From positions 3,005,658 to 3,069,657 of the forward strand of contig NZ_OY781472.1 in the NCBI RefSeq assembly GCF_963677035.1: 64,000 bases of DNA, given 5' to 3'. Source of the stretch: an uncultured Hyphomonas sp. (lineage in GTDB: Bacteria > Pseudomonadota > Alphaproteobacteria > Caulobacterales > Hyphomonadaceae). The notes beneath the pieces were generated by a model, which was not told where the DNA came from, ran no database searches, and saw only the letters and a program-made list of their open reading frames with translations. The translations under genes were made by a program, and so were the position numbers. Positions 28,305 through 39,148 of this stretch are shown piece by piece (position 1 is the first letter of the stretch; each line of letters opens with the position of its first letter).

Positions 28305-29728
28305 TGGTCGAACTCATAGGCTGCGGCCAGTTCAGCGGCGCGCTTGAGGGCGCCCGCCTTGTGCTGGGTCTCGTCATATTCGTATTGAGGATTGGAATCG
28401 AGCACGACGCCGCCGCCTGCCTGAATGTGCAGCTGGCCGTCTTTCAGCACAGCCGTACGCAGCGCGATGCACGTATCAAGATCGCCGTTCCAGCCAAAAT
28501 AGCCGACCGCACCGCCATAGATTTCGCGTGCATTTGTCTCCATCTCGTCGATGATCTGCATGGCGCGGATCTTGGGGGCGCCGGAAACCGTACCCGCCGG
28601 GAAGCCCGCGAACAGGGCATCTACCGCATCCAGTCCTTCACGCAGGTCGCCTTCGACATGGCTGACGATATGCATCACGTGGCTGTAGCGTTCGACAATA
28701 AATTGTTCCGTAACCTGCACGCTTCCATAAGCTGCGACACGCCCGACATCGTTGCGGCCCAGATCCAGCAACATCAGGTGTTCTGCGATTTCCTTGGGGT
28801 CGTTCAGCAGGCTTTCCGCGCGTTTTGCGTCCTCCACCGGATCCCCGGAGCGTGGTCTCGTTCCTGCGATTGGCCGGATGGCCACCCGGCCGTCGCGGAC
28901 CCGCACCAGTATTTCCGGACTGGAGCCAACCAGCCGCACATCTCCCAGATTCATGTGGAACATGAACGCTGACGGGTTCAGACGGCGCAGGGCTCGATAG
29001 AAGCTGATCGATTTCTTGTTGAACGGTGTAGAGAAACGCTGGCTCGGGACGACCTGGAAAATATCGCCTGCCTTGATGTATTCGCGGCATTTGTCGACGA
29101 TCTCGAAATAGCGTTTCTGGCTCGTATTCGAAGTCAGTTCCACCGGTTCCGCGGCTTGATCCGCTGGAGGGAACATCGGCAACGACTGGAGCTGTTTCTC
29201 AACCTCATCCAGTTGGCGGTTGATGTCGTCTTCATTGCCGTTTTCGACCCGGCCGACAAGAAGCAGTTCCTGATAGATGTGATCGAATACGATCACCACT
29301 TTTGGAATGACCAAAAGCGCTTCGGGTACATTCAAAGCATGGGGCTTGGTAATGTCCACAGGCTCGACGTGCTGGATCATGTCATAGCCGACATAGCCGA
29401 AAGCGCCAGACGCCATTGGTGGCAGATCCTCATCCGTCTCTGCCCGGGCGCATTCCACGAAGGCGCGCAGGGCGTCGACGGGGCTGCCCTCCATGCGTTT
29501 GGCATCGGAAAAGTCTGCGGTTGTTGCCGTCTCTGGAACACCGTCCAATATCCGGAACCACACTTGTGGTGCGCCGCCGATAAAGGAGTACCGCCCAAGC
29601 CGCTCTCCACCGGCAATCGACTCGAACAGAAAGCTACCGGGTGCATCGACACCCAGTTTCAACATGGCGCCTACAGGTGTTTCGACATCCCCGATCCGCC
29701 GACGGACGATAAGTTTTGCGCCGCTCAT
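28301..29728 (-). CDS. trpE: Anthranilate synthase component I
   Basis: Makes anthranilate from chorismate and ammonia, the committed step to tryptophan. The 475-residue protein has the tryptophan-binding element LFESIAGGERLGRYSFIG, the chorismate-binding core with PSQRFSTPF, IAGTRPRSGD, and the segment FAGFPAGTVSGAPKIRAM. The N-terminus is some residues shorter than in many homologues, because the start overlaps the stop of the PpiD-like gene (ATGA). Feedback inhibition by tryptophan is expected from the LLES-type motif. No leader peptide was found. Confidence 0.96.
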   Translation of the reverse strand: MSGAKLIVRRRIGDVETPVGAMLKLGVDAPGSFLFESIAGGERLGRYSFIGGAPQVWFRILDGVPETATTADFSDAKRMEGSPVDALRAFVECARAETDEDLPPMASGAFGYVGYDMIQHVEPVDITKPHALNVPEALLVIPKVVIVFDHIYQELLLVGRVENGNEDDINRQLDEVEKQLQSLPMFPPADQAAEPVELTSNTSQKRYFEIVDKCREYIKAGDIFQVVPSQRFSTPFNKKSISFYRALRRLNPSAFMFHMNLGDVRLVGSSPEILVRVRDGRVAIRPIAGTRPRSGDPVEDAKRAESLLNDPKEIAEHLMLLDLGRNDVGRVAAYGSVQVTEQFIVERYSHVMHIVSHVEGDLREGLDAVDALFAGFPAGTVSGAPKIRAMQIIDEMETNAREIYGGAVGYFGWNGDLDTCIALRTAVLKDGQLHIQAGGGVVLDSNPQYEYDETQHKAGALKRAAELAAAYEFDQ

Positions 29729-31641
29729 TGGTCTGTCGTGATGGAGGCTTTGTAGGCGTTATAGGCTCCGGAATTCACCTTGAGCTTCACAGCACCCGCC
29801 ATCTCGGATTCCATCGCTTCGGAAAGATCTGAATCCAGGGATGTCGTGAGTGCACTTGCGGCTCTCGGGGCGGCGGCTGCGAGGGCCGCTGCGGAAGGAT
29901 CATTCACGGTCTTGAGCTGGACGATCATGTACTTGTCGCCAGTGCGGTTCGGATAGGTGAACACTTCGCCCGGTTTACCGGAAAAGATGCCGCCAATAGC
30001 CGAATTCGGCAGGCCGCTGTCCTCAGCATTCATGCGCGTTATGGATGAGGGTGGGGTTTCGATCTCGGCGTTCGCTGCGCGCGCTTGTGCCTCAAGCGAA
30101 GAGGTTCCGCTTTCAATCTGTTCCTTGATGGCCTTCACTGCTTTTTGGGCGGCTTCGCCCTCATTGCGCAGGATCAGCGCTTCGCGCACATCATCCTTCA
30201 CTTCGTCAAAATCGGGCGTCGAAGGCGGAACGATTTTACGGGGGGAGACCACATAGGTCACATCGTCCTTGGTGAACTGGCTCGACGTGTCGTTTACGTT
30301 CATGGTGAACGCCTGCTTGAATGCATCACCTGCATCGAGCAAGCCCATCATCGGCAAGCCGTCGTCCGTGTAACCATTCTGATCGACCGGTTCAAATGAC
30401 ATGACCGGCACATCAAGTTCGCTTGCTATCTGATTTAGGTCAAAGCCTGCATTGATCGAACGGTCGAGTTCTTCGAGTTTGTTATAAAGGAGCTGGGTGG
30501 CCCGTTCGCGAGCCAGACCAGTGCGGATTTCCTCAGAGACATCTTCGATTGGATAGACAGCGCCCGGCTGAACGGAAACAAGCCGGGCAATCAGCCAGCG
30601 GCCATCTCCCATATCTTTGGGGCCGAACAGAGCGCCGCTTTGTTTGCCGGGTCCGAACATCGCATCACGCAGCAATGGATCACTGACGTCTTCTGCCAAT
30701 GCCGTCTGTGACTCCCGGGACACAACGCCCTGTAGCGTAGACGGGTCAGCTCCGCCGGCGAGAGCGCCGAACGCATCCCGGGCTGCGTCACGGGAATCGA
30801 ACATCATTTCGACATAGGTCCGTTGCTCGGGTTCAGAAAAGCGTTCCGATTTGCTGGCTTCGTAGATGGTCGCAATTTCCTGTTCGGTGACTTCAACCTG
30901 GTTCAGGTAGTCGTCTGCAGACACTTTCACGAGATCAATTGCACGCCGCTCGGGCTGTTTTAGCGCGTCGAGGTTTTCATTGTAGAATGCAAGAACTTCT
31001 TCTTCGGTCGGAGCGGCCGGCTTCGGAATATCGGCGGTATCCAGAATGAACCAGGCAACATCGCGGGATTCGGCCAGGTAACGCGACTGAATGGCTTTCA
31101 GAACATCCGGGGTAATGAGACCCGCAATCGTCCCTCTCTGAAGGACCTGCAGAGTCAGTTCACTCTTTACCTGTTCCTCATATTCGGCCTGCGAGAACCG
31201 GTTTTGTGCCAACACGCGCTGATAGGTCGCCAGATCCAGCTCGCCCGTAAGCGGGTTTTTGAAGGCGTCCTGCTTACGCAGCTCCGCCAGAACAGCGTCT
31301 GTGGAGGGTTCAATTCCGATCTTGGCGGCGAAACCAAGGAGTGTGGTCTGCGACTGTTCCAGCTGAAAGACCTGATCCACCATGCCGCGTTCTACGGCCT
31401 GGTCCTTGGTAATCGGGTTTTCGTTCTGCTGATTGACATTACGCAGCATCACTTCGATCCGGCGATCAAACCCTTCAACCGTCACGGAGGCAGTGCCTGC
31501 AGCGAGGAGATCGGAGCCAAGACCATTGCGTACCTGATTGAAAATCTGGTCCACGCCCCAGAACGCCATACCTGCAATGATGATCATGGCAATGAACTTG
31601 CCTAGAATCGATTGGGTCAGGCGTTTCATCAGCGCGAGCAT
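29725..31641 (-). CDS. SurA N-terminal/PpiC domain periplasmic chaperone (PpiD-like)
   Basis: A 638-residue inner-membrane anchored foldase. One N-terminal helix (IAMIIIAGMAFWGVDQIF, residues about 18-35) holds a large periplasmic part: a SurA-N-like helical region, a parvulin-type region near residues 260-350 (REQRT..YVEMMFDSRDAARDAFGALAGGAD, FGPKDMGDGRWLIARL), and a C-terminal helical domain. Parvulin motifs are degenerate, so isomerase activity is doubtful. Its position before trpE and divergent from tpiA is a common alphaproteobacterial arrangement. Start could be the ATG at 31629 instead. Confidence 0.9.
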   Translation of the reverse strand: MLALMKRLTQSILGKFIAMIIIAGMAFWGVDQIFNQVRNGLGSDLLAAGTASVTVEGFDRRIEVMLRNVNQQNENPITKDQAVERGMVDQVFQLEQSQTTLLGFAAKIGIEPSTDAVLAELRKQDAFKNPLTGELDLATYQRVLAQNRFSQAEYEEQVKSELTLQVLQRGTIAGLITPDVLKAIQSRYLAESRDVAWFILDTADIPKPAAPTEEEVLAFYNENLDALKQPERRAIDLVKVSADDYLNQVEVTEQEIATIYEASKSERFSEPEQRTYVEMMFDSRDAARDAFGALAGGADPSTLQGVVSRESQTALAEDVSDPLLRDAMFGPGKQSGALFGPKDMGDGRWLIARLVSVQPGAVYPIEDVSEEIRTGLARERATQLLYNKLEELDRSINAGFDLNQIASELDVPVMSFEPVDQNGYTDDGLPMMGLLDAGDAFKQAFTMNVNDTSSQFTKDDVTYVVSPRKIVPPSTPDFDEVKDDVREALILRNEGEAAQKAVKAIKEQIESGTSSLEAQARAANAEIETPPSSITRMNAEDSGLPNSAIGGIFSGKPGEVFTYPNRTGDKYMIVQLKTVNDPSAAALAAAAPRAASALTTSLDSDLSEAMESEMAGAVKLKVNSGAYNAYKASITTDQ

Positions 31642-31724
31642 GAGGCTGGTACTTTCAACTATTTGCAGGATGGCTCAGTGCTTGCTAGGCGACCCGGCAA
31701 AGTCAATCAAGATAGGTAACGCTG

Positions 31725-32468
31725 ATGGCACGGACACTTATTGCCGGGAATTGGAAAATGAACGGGCTTCGCGCCTCGCTGGGAGAAATCACCGCCATCG
31801 CCAGTGGGGTGACCCCGGCGAAGGAAAATGTTGAGACATTGATCTGCGTTCCCGCCACGCTTTTGATGCAGGCTGCCGACCAAACACGGGAATCAGCGCT
31901 GAATATTGGCGGCGAGACCTGCCACACCGATGAAAAGGGCGCCCATACCGGCGACGTTTCCGCGGAAATGCTGGCGGACGCCGGTGCAGCCTACGTGATT
32001 GTGGGCCATTCAGAACGCCGCGCCGACCATGCCGAAACGAGCGAGATTGTCGCATCACAGGCCGCCGCTGCCCTCCGGGCAGGCATCACACCGATCATCT
32101 GTGTCGGCGAAACGGCCGCTGAACGTGACAGCGGTAAGGCGCTTGAAGTCGTCACCGGTATGCTGCGCGCGTCTCTTCCGGAAGGAGCGTCGGCCGAAAA
32201 TGTCGTCATTGCCTATGAGCCAGTTTGGGCAATCGGGACGGGGAATGTCGCAACGGTCGAAGCAGTCGATGAAATGCACAATGCTCTGCGAAGCTGCCTG
32301 ACGGACGCTTATGGCACGGGCGCCGACCTGATTCCAATCCTGTATGGTGGCAGCATGAAACCGGATAATGCTGGCGATCTTCTGGCGGTAAAGAACGTCA
32401 ATGGCGGTTTGATTGGCGGCGCAAGCTTGAAGGCGGCGGATTTTCTCGCCATTTACGCCAAAGCCTGA
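31725..32468 (+). CDS. tpiA: Triosephosphate isomerase
   Basis: Interconverts dihydroxyacetone phosphate and glyceraldehyde 3-phosphate. The 247-residue TIM barrel shows the catalytic Lys in GNWKMNG, His in VGHSERR, and Glu in AYEPVWAIGTG, with the phosphate loop YGGSMKPDN and GLIGGASL. It is divergent from the PpiD-like gene and begins the tpiA-secG-pyrG run. Confidence 0.98.
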   Translation: MARTLIAGNWKMNGLRASLGEITAIASGVTPAKENVETLICVPATLLMQAADQTRESALNIGGETCHTDEKGAHTGDVSAEMLADAGAAYVIVGHSERRADHAETSEIVASQAAAALRAGITPIICVGETAAERDSGKALEVVTGMLRASLPEGASAENVVIAYEPVWAIGTGNVATVEAVDEMHNALRSCLTDAYGTGADLIPILYGGSMKPDNAGDLLAVKNVNGGLIGGASLKAADFLAIYAKA

Positions 32469-32554
32469 TTCACCATTCTGACTGAAGGCAGCACTTGGCC
32501 TGCGCGCGCATTCCCTATATGCGGGCGCCTTGGACGAAACGTATCGGATTTGTC

Positions 32555-33016
32555 ATGCAGAACGTTATCCTCGTGATCCACATCCTCGCCAGCCTGGTTA
32601 TGATCGGGCTGGTGCTGGTCCAGAAGTCTGAAGGCGGCGGTCTTGGGATCGGCGGAGGTGGTGGTGGCTCGAATTCCCTGCTGTCAGGCCGTGGGGCTGC
32701 CGGGGCTGTCGTGCGTTCGACAATTATTTTCGGGGCAATCTTCTTCGTGACCAGCCTGGCGCTGACCACACTGGCCAATCGCACCAGTGACAACCGGTCG
32801 GATATCGAGCGCGTGCTGGCGCCAGAGGATTCTGCTCCATCTCCAGGTGCTCCTGCAGATCTGTTCGATCCGTCGGCGCCGCTCCTCTCCGGGCAGGCGG
32901 GTCTGTCGGATGACAGCGTGGCCGCGCCGGAAACGGCTCCGGACACAGCAGAAAGCGACGGCGATGCTGCAGCTGAGGCGGAAACGCCTGCGCCTGAAAG
33001 CAGCAATCCCCAGTAA
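32555..33016 (+). CDS. secG: Preprotein translocase subunit SecG
   Basis: A small accessory subunit of the SecYEG export channel. The 153-residue protein has two membrane helices (VILVIHILASLVMIGLVLVQ and VVRSTIIFGAIFFVTSLALTT) with the conserved glycine-rich loop SEGGGLGIGGGGGGSNSLL between them. A long Ala/Pro/Glu-rich tail of about 80 residues follows, as in other alphaproteobacterial SecG proteins. The start at 32555 gives MQNVILVIH; the earlier in-frame codons do not fit. Ribosome-binding site is weak. Confidence 0.95.
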   Translation: MQNVILVIHILASLVMIGLVLVQKSEGGGLGIGGGGGGSNSLLSGRGAAGAVVRSTIIFGAIFFVTSLALTTLANRTSDNRSDIERVLAPEDSAPSPGAPADLFDPSAPLLSGQAGLSDDSVAAPETAPDTAESDGDAAAEAETPAPESSNPQ

Positions 33017-34717
<1,701 letters not shown>

Positions 34718-35944
34718 TCAGGTCTTCGACAGCTGGAACTGGCCGACATTGATGCGGCCATCCGCGAAACCCGCTTCGCAATAGGCGAGATAGAAATTCC
34801 ACATGCGCCGGAACGGTTCGTCGAAGCCGAGTTTAGAGATCTGCTCCCAGGCCCCGTTGAAAGCACGAGACCACTCACGGCAAGTGCGGGCGTAGTCCTG
34901 TCCGAAATAAGTTACGCCGTCATGGCGCAGGCCGGCCAGTTGGACCTGTTCCTTGAGCGCTTTCTCACTCGGCAACATGCCACCGGGGAAGATGTGGCGC
35001 TGGATAAAGTCGACGCGCTTTCGGTATCGGGGGAACAGGTCGTCATCGATAGTGATGATCTGTAACGCGGCCTTGCCGCTGTCTTTCAGTGTTTCAAAAA
35101 TCTTCGCGAAATAGCTGGGCCAGTAGGATTCGCCGACAGCTTCGAACATTTCGATGGATGCAACGCCGTCATATTTTCCGGCATGATCCCGGTAATCCTC
35201 CAGCCGGATTTCGACCCGCTCGTTGAGGCCTTCGCGTTGCATTCTTTTCATCGCATAATCGCGTTGGGACGGAGAAATCGTGAGACATGTGACTTTCGAT
35301 CCGCGTTGCTTGGCAGCGAATTCTGCAAACCCGCCCCAGCCGCATCCGATCTCCAGGATTTCGCTTGTCGGGCCGGCACCAATCCGGTCACAGATGTTTC
35401 GATACTTGGAATACTGGCCCTGTTCCAGAGTCATGTTCGGGTTTTCAAAAACCGCAGATGAATATGTCATGGAGGGATCGAGCCACAAGGAGTAGAAATC
35501 GTTTCCCAGATCGTAGTGGGCTTCGATGTTCTTCTTTGCACCTTCGCGCGTGTTCCGGCTTGAGAAAACATGGCGGATCATATTGACCCAACGCACAACT
35601 GCGCCGCCGACAGCCAGCTTGCCTGTCGCTTCAAAATTGGCCGAGAAGAAACGAAGGACTTCCGTCAGATCCGGCGTAGACCATTCACCGTCCATGTAAG
35701 CTTCTGCAAAGCCGACATCACCGCCCGCCATCGCCCGCTTCACAAAGTTAAAGTCGTGTACGGATATCACGGCATGCGGGCCTGGCTGACTGTTCCGGAA
35801 CACCAGCCGGCGTTCGTCTGGCAAACAAAATTCCAACGTGCCGTGTTGCGTATTGAGAAGGGCCAGGCAGGCAATTCTGAAGCTGGCCGGAACATCACTC
35901 AGGGTCCGGATCGCGTTGGGTGAAGCTGTAATTATCCCGGTCAT
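34718..35944 (-). CDS. cfa: Cyclopropane-fatty-acyl-phospholipid synthase family methyltransferase
   Basis: Adds a methylene group from SAM across double bonds of membrane phospholipid acyl chains. The 408-residue protein has the N-terminal lipid-binding part (GDVGFAEAYMDGEW), then MTYSSAVFENPNMTLEQGQ, the SAM motif ILEIGCGWGGFAEFAAKQRG, and FIQRHIFPGGMLPS. GGGAG before the ATG at 35944 supports this start; a longer frame to 36031 is possible. It follows the photolyase gene on the same strand, a pairing also seen in sigma-E/ChrR regulons, though neither regulator is in this window. Confidence 0.92.
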   Translation of the reverse strand: MTGIITASPNAIRTLSDVPASFRIACLALLNTQHGTLEFCLPDERRLVFRNSQPGPHAVISVHDFNFVKRAMAGGDVGFAEAYMDGEWSTPDLTEVLRFFSANFEATGKLAVGGAVVRWVNMIRHVFSSRNTREGAKKNIEAHYDLGNDFYSLWLDPSMTYSSAVFENPNMTLEQGQYSKYRNICDRIGAGPTSEILEIGCGWGGFAEFAAKQRGSKVTCLTISPSQRDYAMKRMQREGLNERVEIRLEDYRDHAGKYDGVASIEMFEAVGESYWPSYFAKIFETLKDSGKAALQIITIDDDLFPRYRKRVDFIQRHIFPGGMLPSEKALKEQVQLAGLRHDGVTYFGQDYARTCREWSRAFNGAWEQISKLGFDEPFRRMWNFYLAYCEAGFADGRINVGQFQLSKT

Positions 35945-36043
35945 TGCATCTCCCTCTTCCAGCAGGGACTGGGGCTCACCTTGCCAGAACGCCCCTTTGA
36001 ATCCAACCGTTTCCGGAAATTCCTGCTTCATTGTGGTTCAGCC

Positions 36044-37540
36044 TTAAGCATTTGTGCGTTGAGATTTCAGGGTTTCATAGGCTTCAAGGGCCCGTTCGCG
36101 CGCGGATTTGTGATCCACAAGCGGCCAGGGATAGTCTACCCCGAGCTTGATGCCTGCGCGGGACAAGGTTTCCTTGTCTGCAGTCCACGGGGCATGAAGG
36201 TACTTGTCGGGCAGCCCCGTAATTTCCGGACACCAACGCCGCACATAGGCGCCATCGGCGTCAAATTTCTGTCCCTGGGTGATCGGATTGAAGACGCGAA
36301 AATAGGGGGCGGCATCGGCGCCGGATCCAGCCGTCCACTGCCAACTCGCCGGATTTGATGCCGGGTCGGCATCCACGAGAGTGTCCCAGAACCATGTTTC
36401 ACCGTTCTGCCAGTGCAGCAAGAGGTGTTTGGTAAGGAAGGAGGCGACAATCATCCGGACACGGTTGTGCATCCAGCCGGTCTCCCACAATTGCCGCATA
36501 CCCGCATCGACGATTGGATAGCCGGTCTGTCCCGTCTGCCACGCTTTCAGTGCGGGTTCGTCGGTGCGCCACGGCATGTGATCGAAATCTAAATTGTAAT
36601 TCTCCTCGGCAAGGTCTGGCCGGTGGTAGAGCAGCACGTAGGAGAATTCGCGCCAGGTGATTTCGGACAGGAATTTCCAGCCGCCGTCCTCACTGATCCG
36701 TCCGGTTTCCATGGCCGATGTGACGGCGCGCCAGATCTGTGCGGGGCCAATTTCTCCGAACCTTAAATGGGGCGACAAACCGGATGTGCCATCTTCCTTG
36801 CCGGGATGGTCGCGCCCGTCCGGGTAGGTATCGACCGGCCCGTCCAGAAAGGCGTTCAGGCGGTCCAGCGCGCCGGTTTCGCCCGGAGACCAGATCGCGT
36901 CGAACCCTGTCGACCAATCAGGCTTTTCAGGGTGCAGGCCGAGATCATCTATCGCGAGCGTTTCCGGTGCCGGGCCTGTCAGGCGCTTCGGTCGCGGAAG
37001 CAATGCCGGCGCTACGTAGCAGGCGCGCAGCGCTTTCCAGAAGGGGGTGAAGACTTTGTAGAAACCGCCCGAACCAGTCTTCAAAACCCAGGGTTCGACC
37101 AGCAGGCGGGCGTTGAAGCTTTCGGCAAGAATGCCCTTATCCTTGAGGTGAGCTTTGATTTCGGCATCCGTATCGCGTTCTGCGGCGCCATAACGCCGGT
37201 TCCAGTAGACCGTATCGGCCCCGGTTTCATCGATCATTTTGTCCAGGCAAGCGCTGCCATCGCCCGCCTGGACGGTCAGCTGTCCACCCAGCTGTTTGAT
37301 ATCGCGTGCAAATGCTCTCAAGGATTTGTCGAGCCACCACCGGGAGGCGCCCCCCAACGGGCGGCCCGTGCGTCCGCCATCCGTGTGTATGTACAGGCAG
37401 ACGACCGGGCGGTCCTGCTTGACGGCGGCATGCAGGGCCGGGTTGTCGGAAAGCCTAAGGTCTTCCCGAAACCAGACAATTATGGGGGTGGCAGAAGCGG
37501 GCAGGGCAACTTTCCTGATGTTTCCTGTGTCAGGAAACAT
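36044..37540 (-). CDS. phrB: Deoxyribodipyrimidine photo-lyase
   Basis: Uses blue light and FAD to split UV-induced cyclobutane pyrimidine dimers. The protein is about 498 residues. Family segments include PIIVWFREDLRLSDNPALHAA at the N-terminus, the FAD-binding helical part (WREFSYVLLYHRPDL, GYPIVDAGMRQLWETGWMHNRVRM), DTLVDADPASNPASWQWTAGSGADAAPYFRVFNP, and the C-terminus YPWPLVDHKSARERALEAY. The start is uncertain: the ATG at 37540 sits inside a perfect hairpin, and the only other in-frame ATG nearby is at 37567. Neither has a Shine-Dalgarno sequence. Confidence 0.94.
   Translation of the reverse strand: MFPDTGNIRKVALPASATPIIVWFREDLRLSDNPALHAAVKQDRPVVCLYIHTDGGRTGRPLGGASRWWLDKSLRAFARDIKQLGGQLTVQAGDGSACLDKMIDETGADTVYWNRRYGAAERDTDAEIKAHLKDKGILAESFNARLLVEPWVLKTGSGGFYKVFTPFWKALRACYVAPALLPRPKRLTGPAPETLAIDDLGLHPEKPDWSTGFDAIWSPGETGALDRLNAFLDGPVDTYPDGRDHPGKEDGTSGLSPHLRFGEIGPAQIWRAVTSAMETGRISEDGGWKFLSEITWREFSYVLLYHRPDLAEENYNLDFDHMPWRTDEPALKAWQTGQTGYPIVDAGMRQLWETGWMHNRVRMIVASFLTKHLLLHWQNGETWFWDTLVDADPASNPASWQWTAGSGADAAPYFRVFNPITQGQKFDADGAYVRRWCPEITGLPDKYLHAPWTADKETLSRAGIKLGVDYPWPLVDHKSARERALEAYETLKSQRTNA
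37518..37540. promoter_or_regulatory. Perfect inverted repeat covering the photolyase start region
   Basis: ATGTTTCCTG (37518-37527) and CAGGAAACAT (37531-37540) are perfect 10-bp arms around three bases. On the minus strand the candidate photolyase ATG is the outer three bases of one arm, so the mRNA hairpin would hide the start codon. It could also be a DNA operator between the photolyase and hldE. The structure is certain, its role is not. Confidence 0.5.
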
Positions 37541-37636
37541 ACGTGCCACGCACAGGTTTGGATCCATCCGGCATGCGGCTTCACCTTTTACGTGACCACG
37601 CCAGCGGCTATATCCTCAGAAAAACCGGAGTAGAGC

Positions 37637-37675
37637 ATGACCGATTCCCTTCTGGCGGGCACGGCGCACCGCTGA
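37637..37675 (+). CDS. 12-codon upstream ORF overlapping the hldE start
   Basis: ATG at 37637 with GGAGTAGAGC just before it (GGAG, six-base spacing) encodes MTDSLLAGTAHR and stops at TGA 37673-37675. The A of that TGA is the first base of the hldE ATG (TGATG). hldE itself has no ribosome-binding site, so this short ORF probably delivers ribosomes to it by termination-reinitiation. Peptide function, if any, is unknown. Confidence 0.5.
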   Translation: MTDSLLAGTAHR

Positions 37676-39141
37676 TGGCACGCGCATCCCTCATTGACCT
37701 GATCGCATCTGCGGCAGGGCGGAAAATAGTCTGCGTCGGCGACGTCATGCTTGATCGCTTTGTTTATGGCGAAGTCTCTCGCATTTCGCCGGAAGCGCCC
37801 GTTCCGATCATGCGCCGCACGCGGGAAGCCTCCATGCCGGGCGGCGCAGGAAATGTTGCACGCAATCTTGCCTCGCTCGGGCTGCATACCGCCCTGATCG
37901 GCGTGGTTGGGGACGACGCCGAAGGCCGGGAACTCGCCGCCTTGCTGGGTAAACTGCCGAATGTCGAAGCGGACCTCATCGCCATGCGCGGCCGGCCGAC
38001 CACACTCAAAACCCGCTTTGTTGCCGGGGCTCAGCAATTGTTGCGGGTCGATGCTGAGGAAGTCGCCGGAATCGAGAACGATATCGACTCCGAACTCGTC
38101 TCCGCAATTCACCAGGTGGCGGCGGATGCGGCCCTCATCATCCTGTCAGACTACGCAAAGGGTGCGGTAACAGACCGCGTCATCAAGGCCGCACTGCAGG
38201 CGGGAGAGGCTTTCGGCATTCCGGTCATCGCCGACCCCAAAGGACGAGACTTCCGGCGCTATGGCGCGGTCGATCTGCTCAAACCCAACGGCCACGAACT
38301 GGCGCATGCGTTCGGCATGCCCACCGAAACCGACCAGGATGCCGCTGCCGCGCTGGCCGCCGCCGCGAAGACACTGCCTGCGAAAGCCGTGGTCGTCACC
38401 CGTGCAGCCAAAGGCATGTCATTCATCACCCCAGACAGTGAGGTTACCCATAAGGCCGGAAAGGCGCGGGAAGTTTATGATGTGTCCGGGGCAGGGGATA
38501 CGTCCATTGCCGCACTGGCGCTGGGGCTTGCGGGCGGCGGCACGCTTGGACAGGCCGTAGATCTTGCGATCGCGGCATCCGGTATCGCGGTTGGAAAATC
38601 GGGCACGGCCACCGTGTCAGCTGACGAATTGCGCGGCGCCCTTGAAATGGGGCTCGACCATGGTGGTGTCAGCCATATCCCGCTTGAAACGGCCATCTCA
38701 CAGGTCTCGATCTGGCGTGACGCGGGCCTCACGGTTGGCTTCACCAATGGCTGTTTCGATATCCTTCATCCCGGGCATCTGAAGGTTCTGGAGGAGGCCA
38801 AGAGCCGCTGCGGGCGTCTGATCGTCGGTCTGAACTCCGATGCGTCGGTCCGGCGGCTGAAGGGGCCGACACGTCCGGTAAACGACGCCGAGTCCCGTGC
38901 ACGTGTGCTCTCGGGCCTTACCGCCGTCGACGCCGTGGTCGTCTTCGAAGACGATACGCCCGCAGCGTTGATCGAAGCCCTGCAACCGGATCTGCTCGTG
39001 AAAGGCGGCGATTATACGCTGGACACGATTATCGGCGCGGATGTGGTGCTCGCGCGCGGCGGAACCGTTCACATCGTGCCAACGCTTGATGGCCAGTCCA
39101 CAACAGCGGCGATTGCCCGGGTCAAGGCAGGCGAAGCATAA
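37675..39141 (+). CDS. hldE: Bifunctional heptose kinase/adenylyltransferase HldE
   Basis: Makes ADP-heptose for lipopolysaccharide inner core: it phosphorylates D-glycero-beta-D-manno-heptose 7-phosphate and adenylates the 1-phosphate. The 488-residue protein has an N-terminal PfkB-type kinase (VCVGDVMLDRFVYGEVSRISP, GGAGNVARNLASLG, GAGDTSIAALALGLA near residue 270) and a C-terminal nucleotidyltransferase with GCFDILHPGHLKVLEEA near residue 355. The start at 37675 gives a family-like N-terminus MARASLIDLI and overlaps a 12-codon upstream ORF that has the only good ribosome-binding site. Product acts in the cytosol. Confidence 0.95.
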   Translation: MARASLIDLIASAAGRKIVCVGDVMLDRFVYGEVSRISPEAPVPIMRRTREASMPGGAGNVARNLASLGLHTALIGVVGDDAEGRELAALLGKLPNVEADLIAMRGRPTTLKTRFVAGAQQLLRVDAEEVAGIENDIDSELVSAIHQVAADAALIILSDYAKGAVTDRVIKAALQAGEAFGIPVIADPKGRDFRRYGAVDLLKPNGHELAHAFGMPTETDQDAAAALAAAAKTLPAKAVVVTRAAKGMSFITPDSEVTHKAGKAREVYDVSGAGDTSIAALALGLAGGGTLGQAVDLAIAASGIAVGKSGTATVSADELRGALEMGLDHGGVSHIPLETAISQVSIWRDAGLTVGFTNGCFDILHPGHLKVLEEAKSRCGRLIVGLNSDASVRRLKGPTRPVNDAESRARVLSGLTAVDAVVVFEDDTPAALIEALQPDLLVKGGDYTLDTIIGADVVLARGGTVHIVPTLDGQSTTAAIARVKAGEA

Positions 39142-39148
39142 GCGACGC

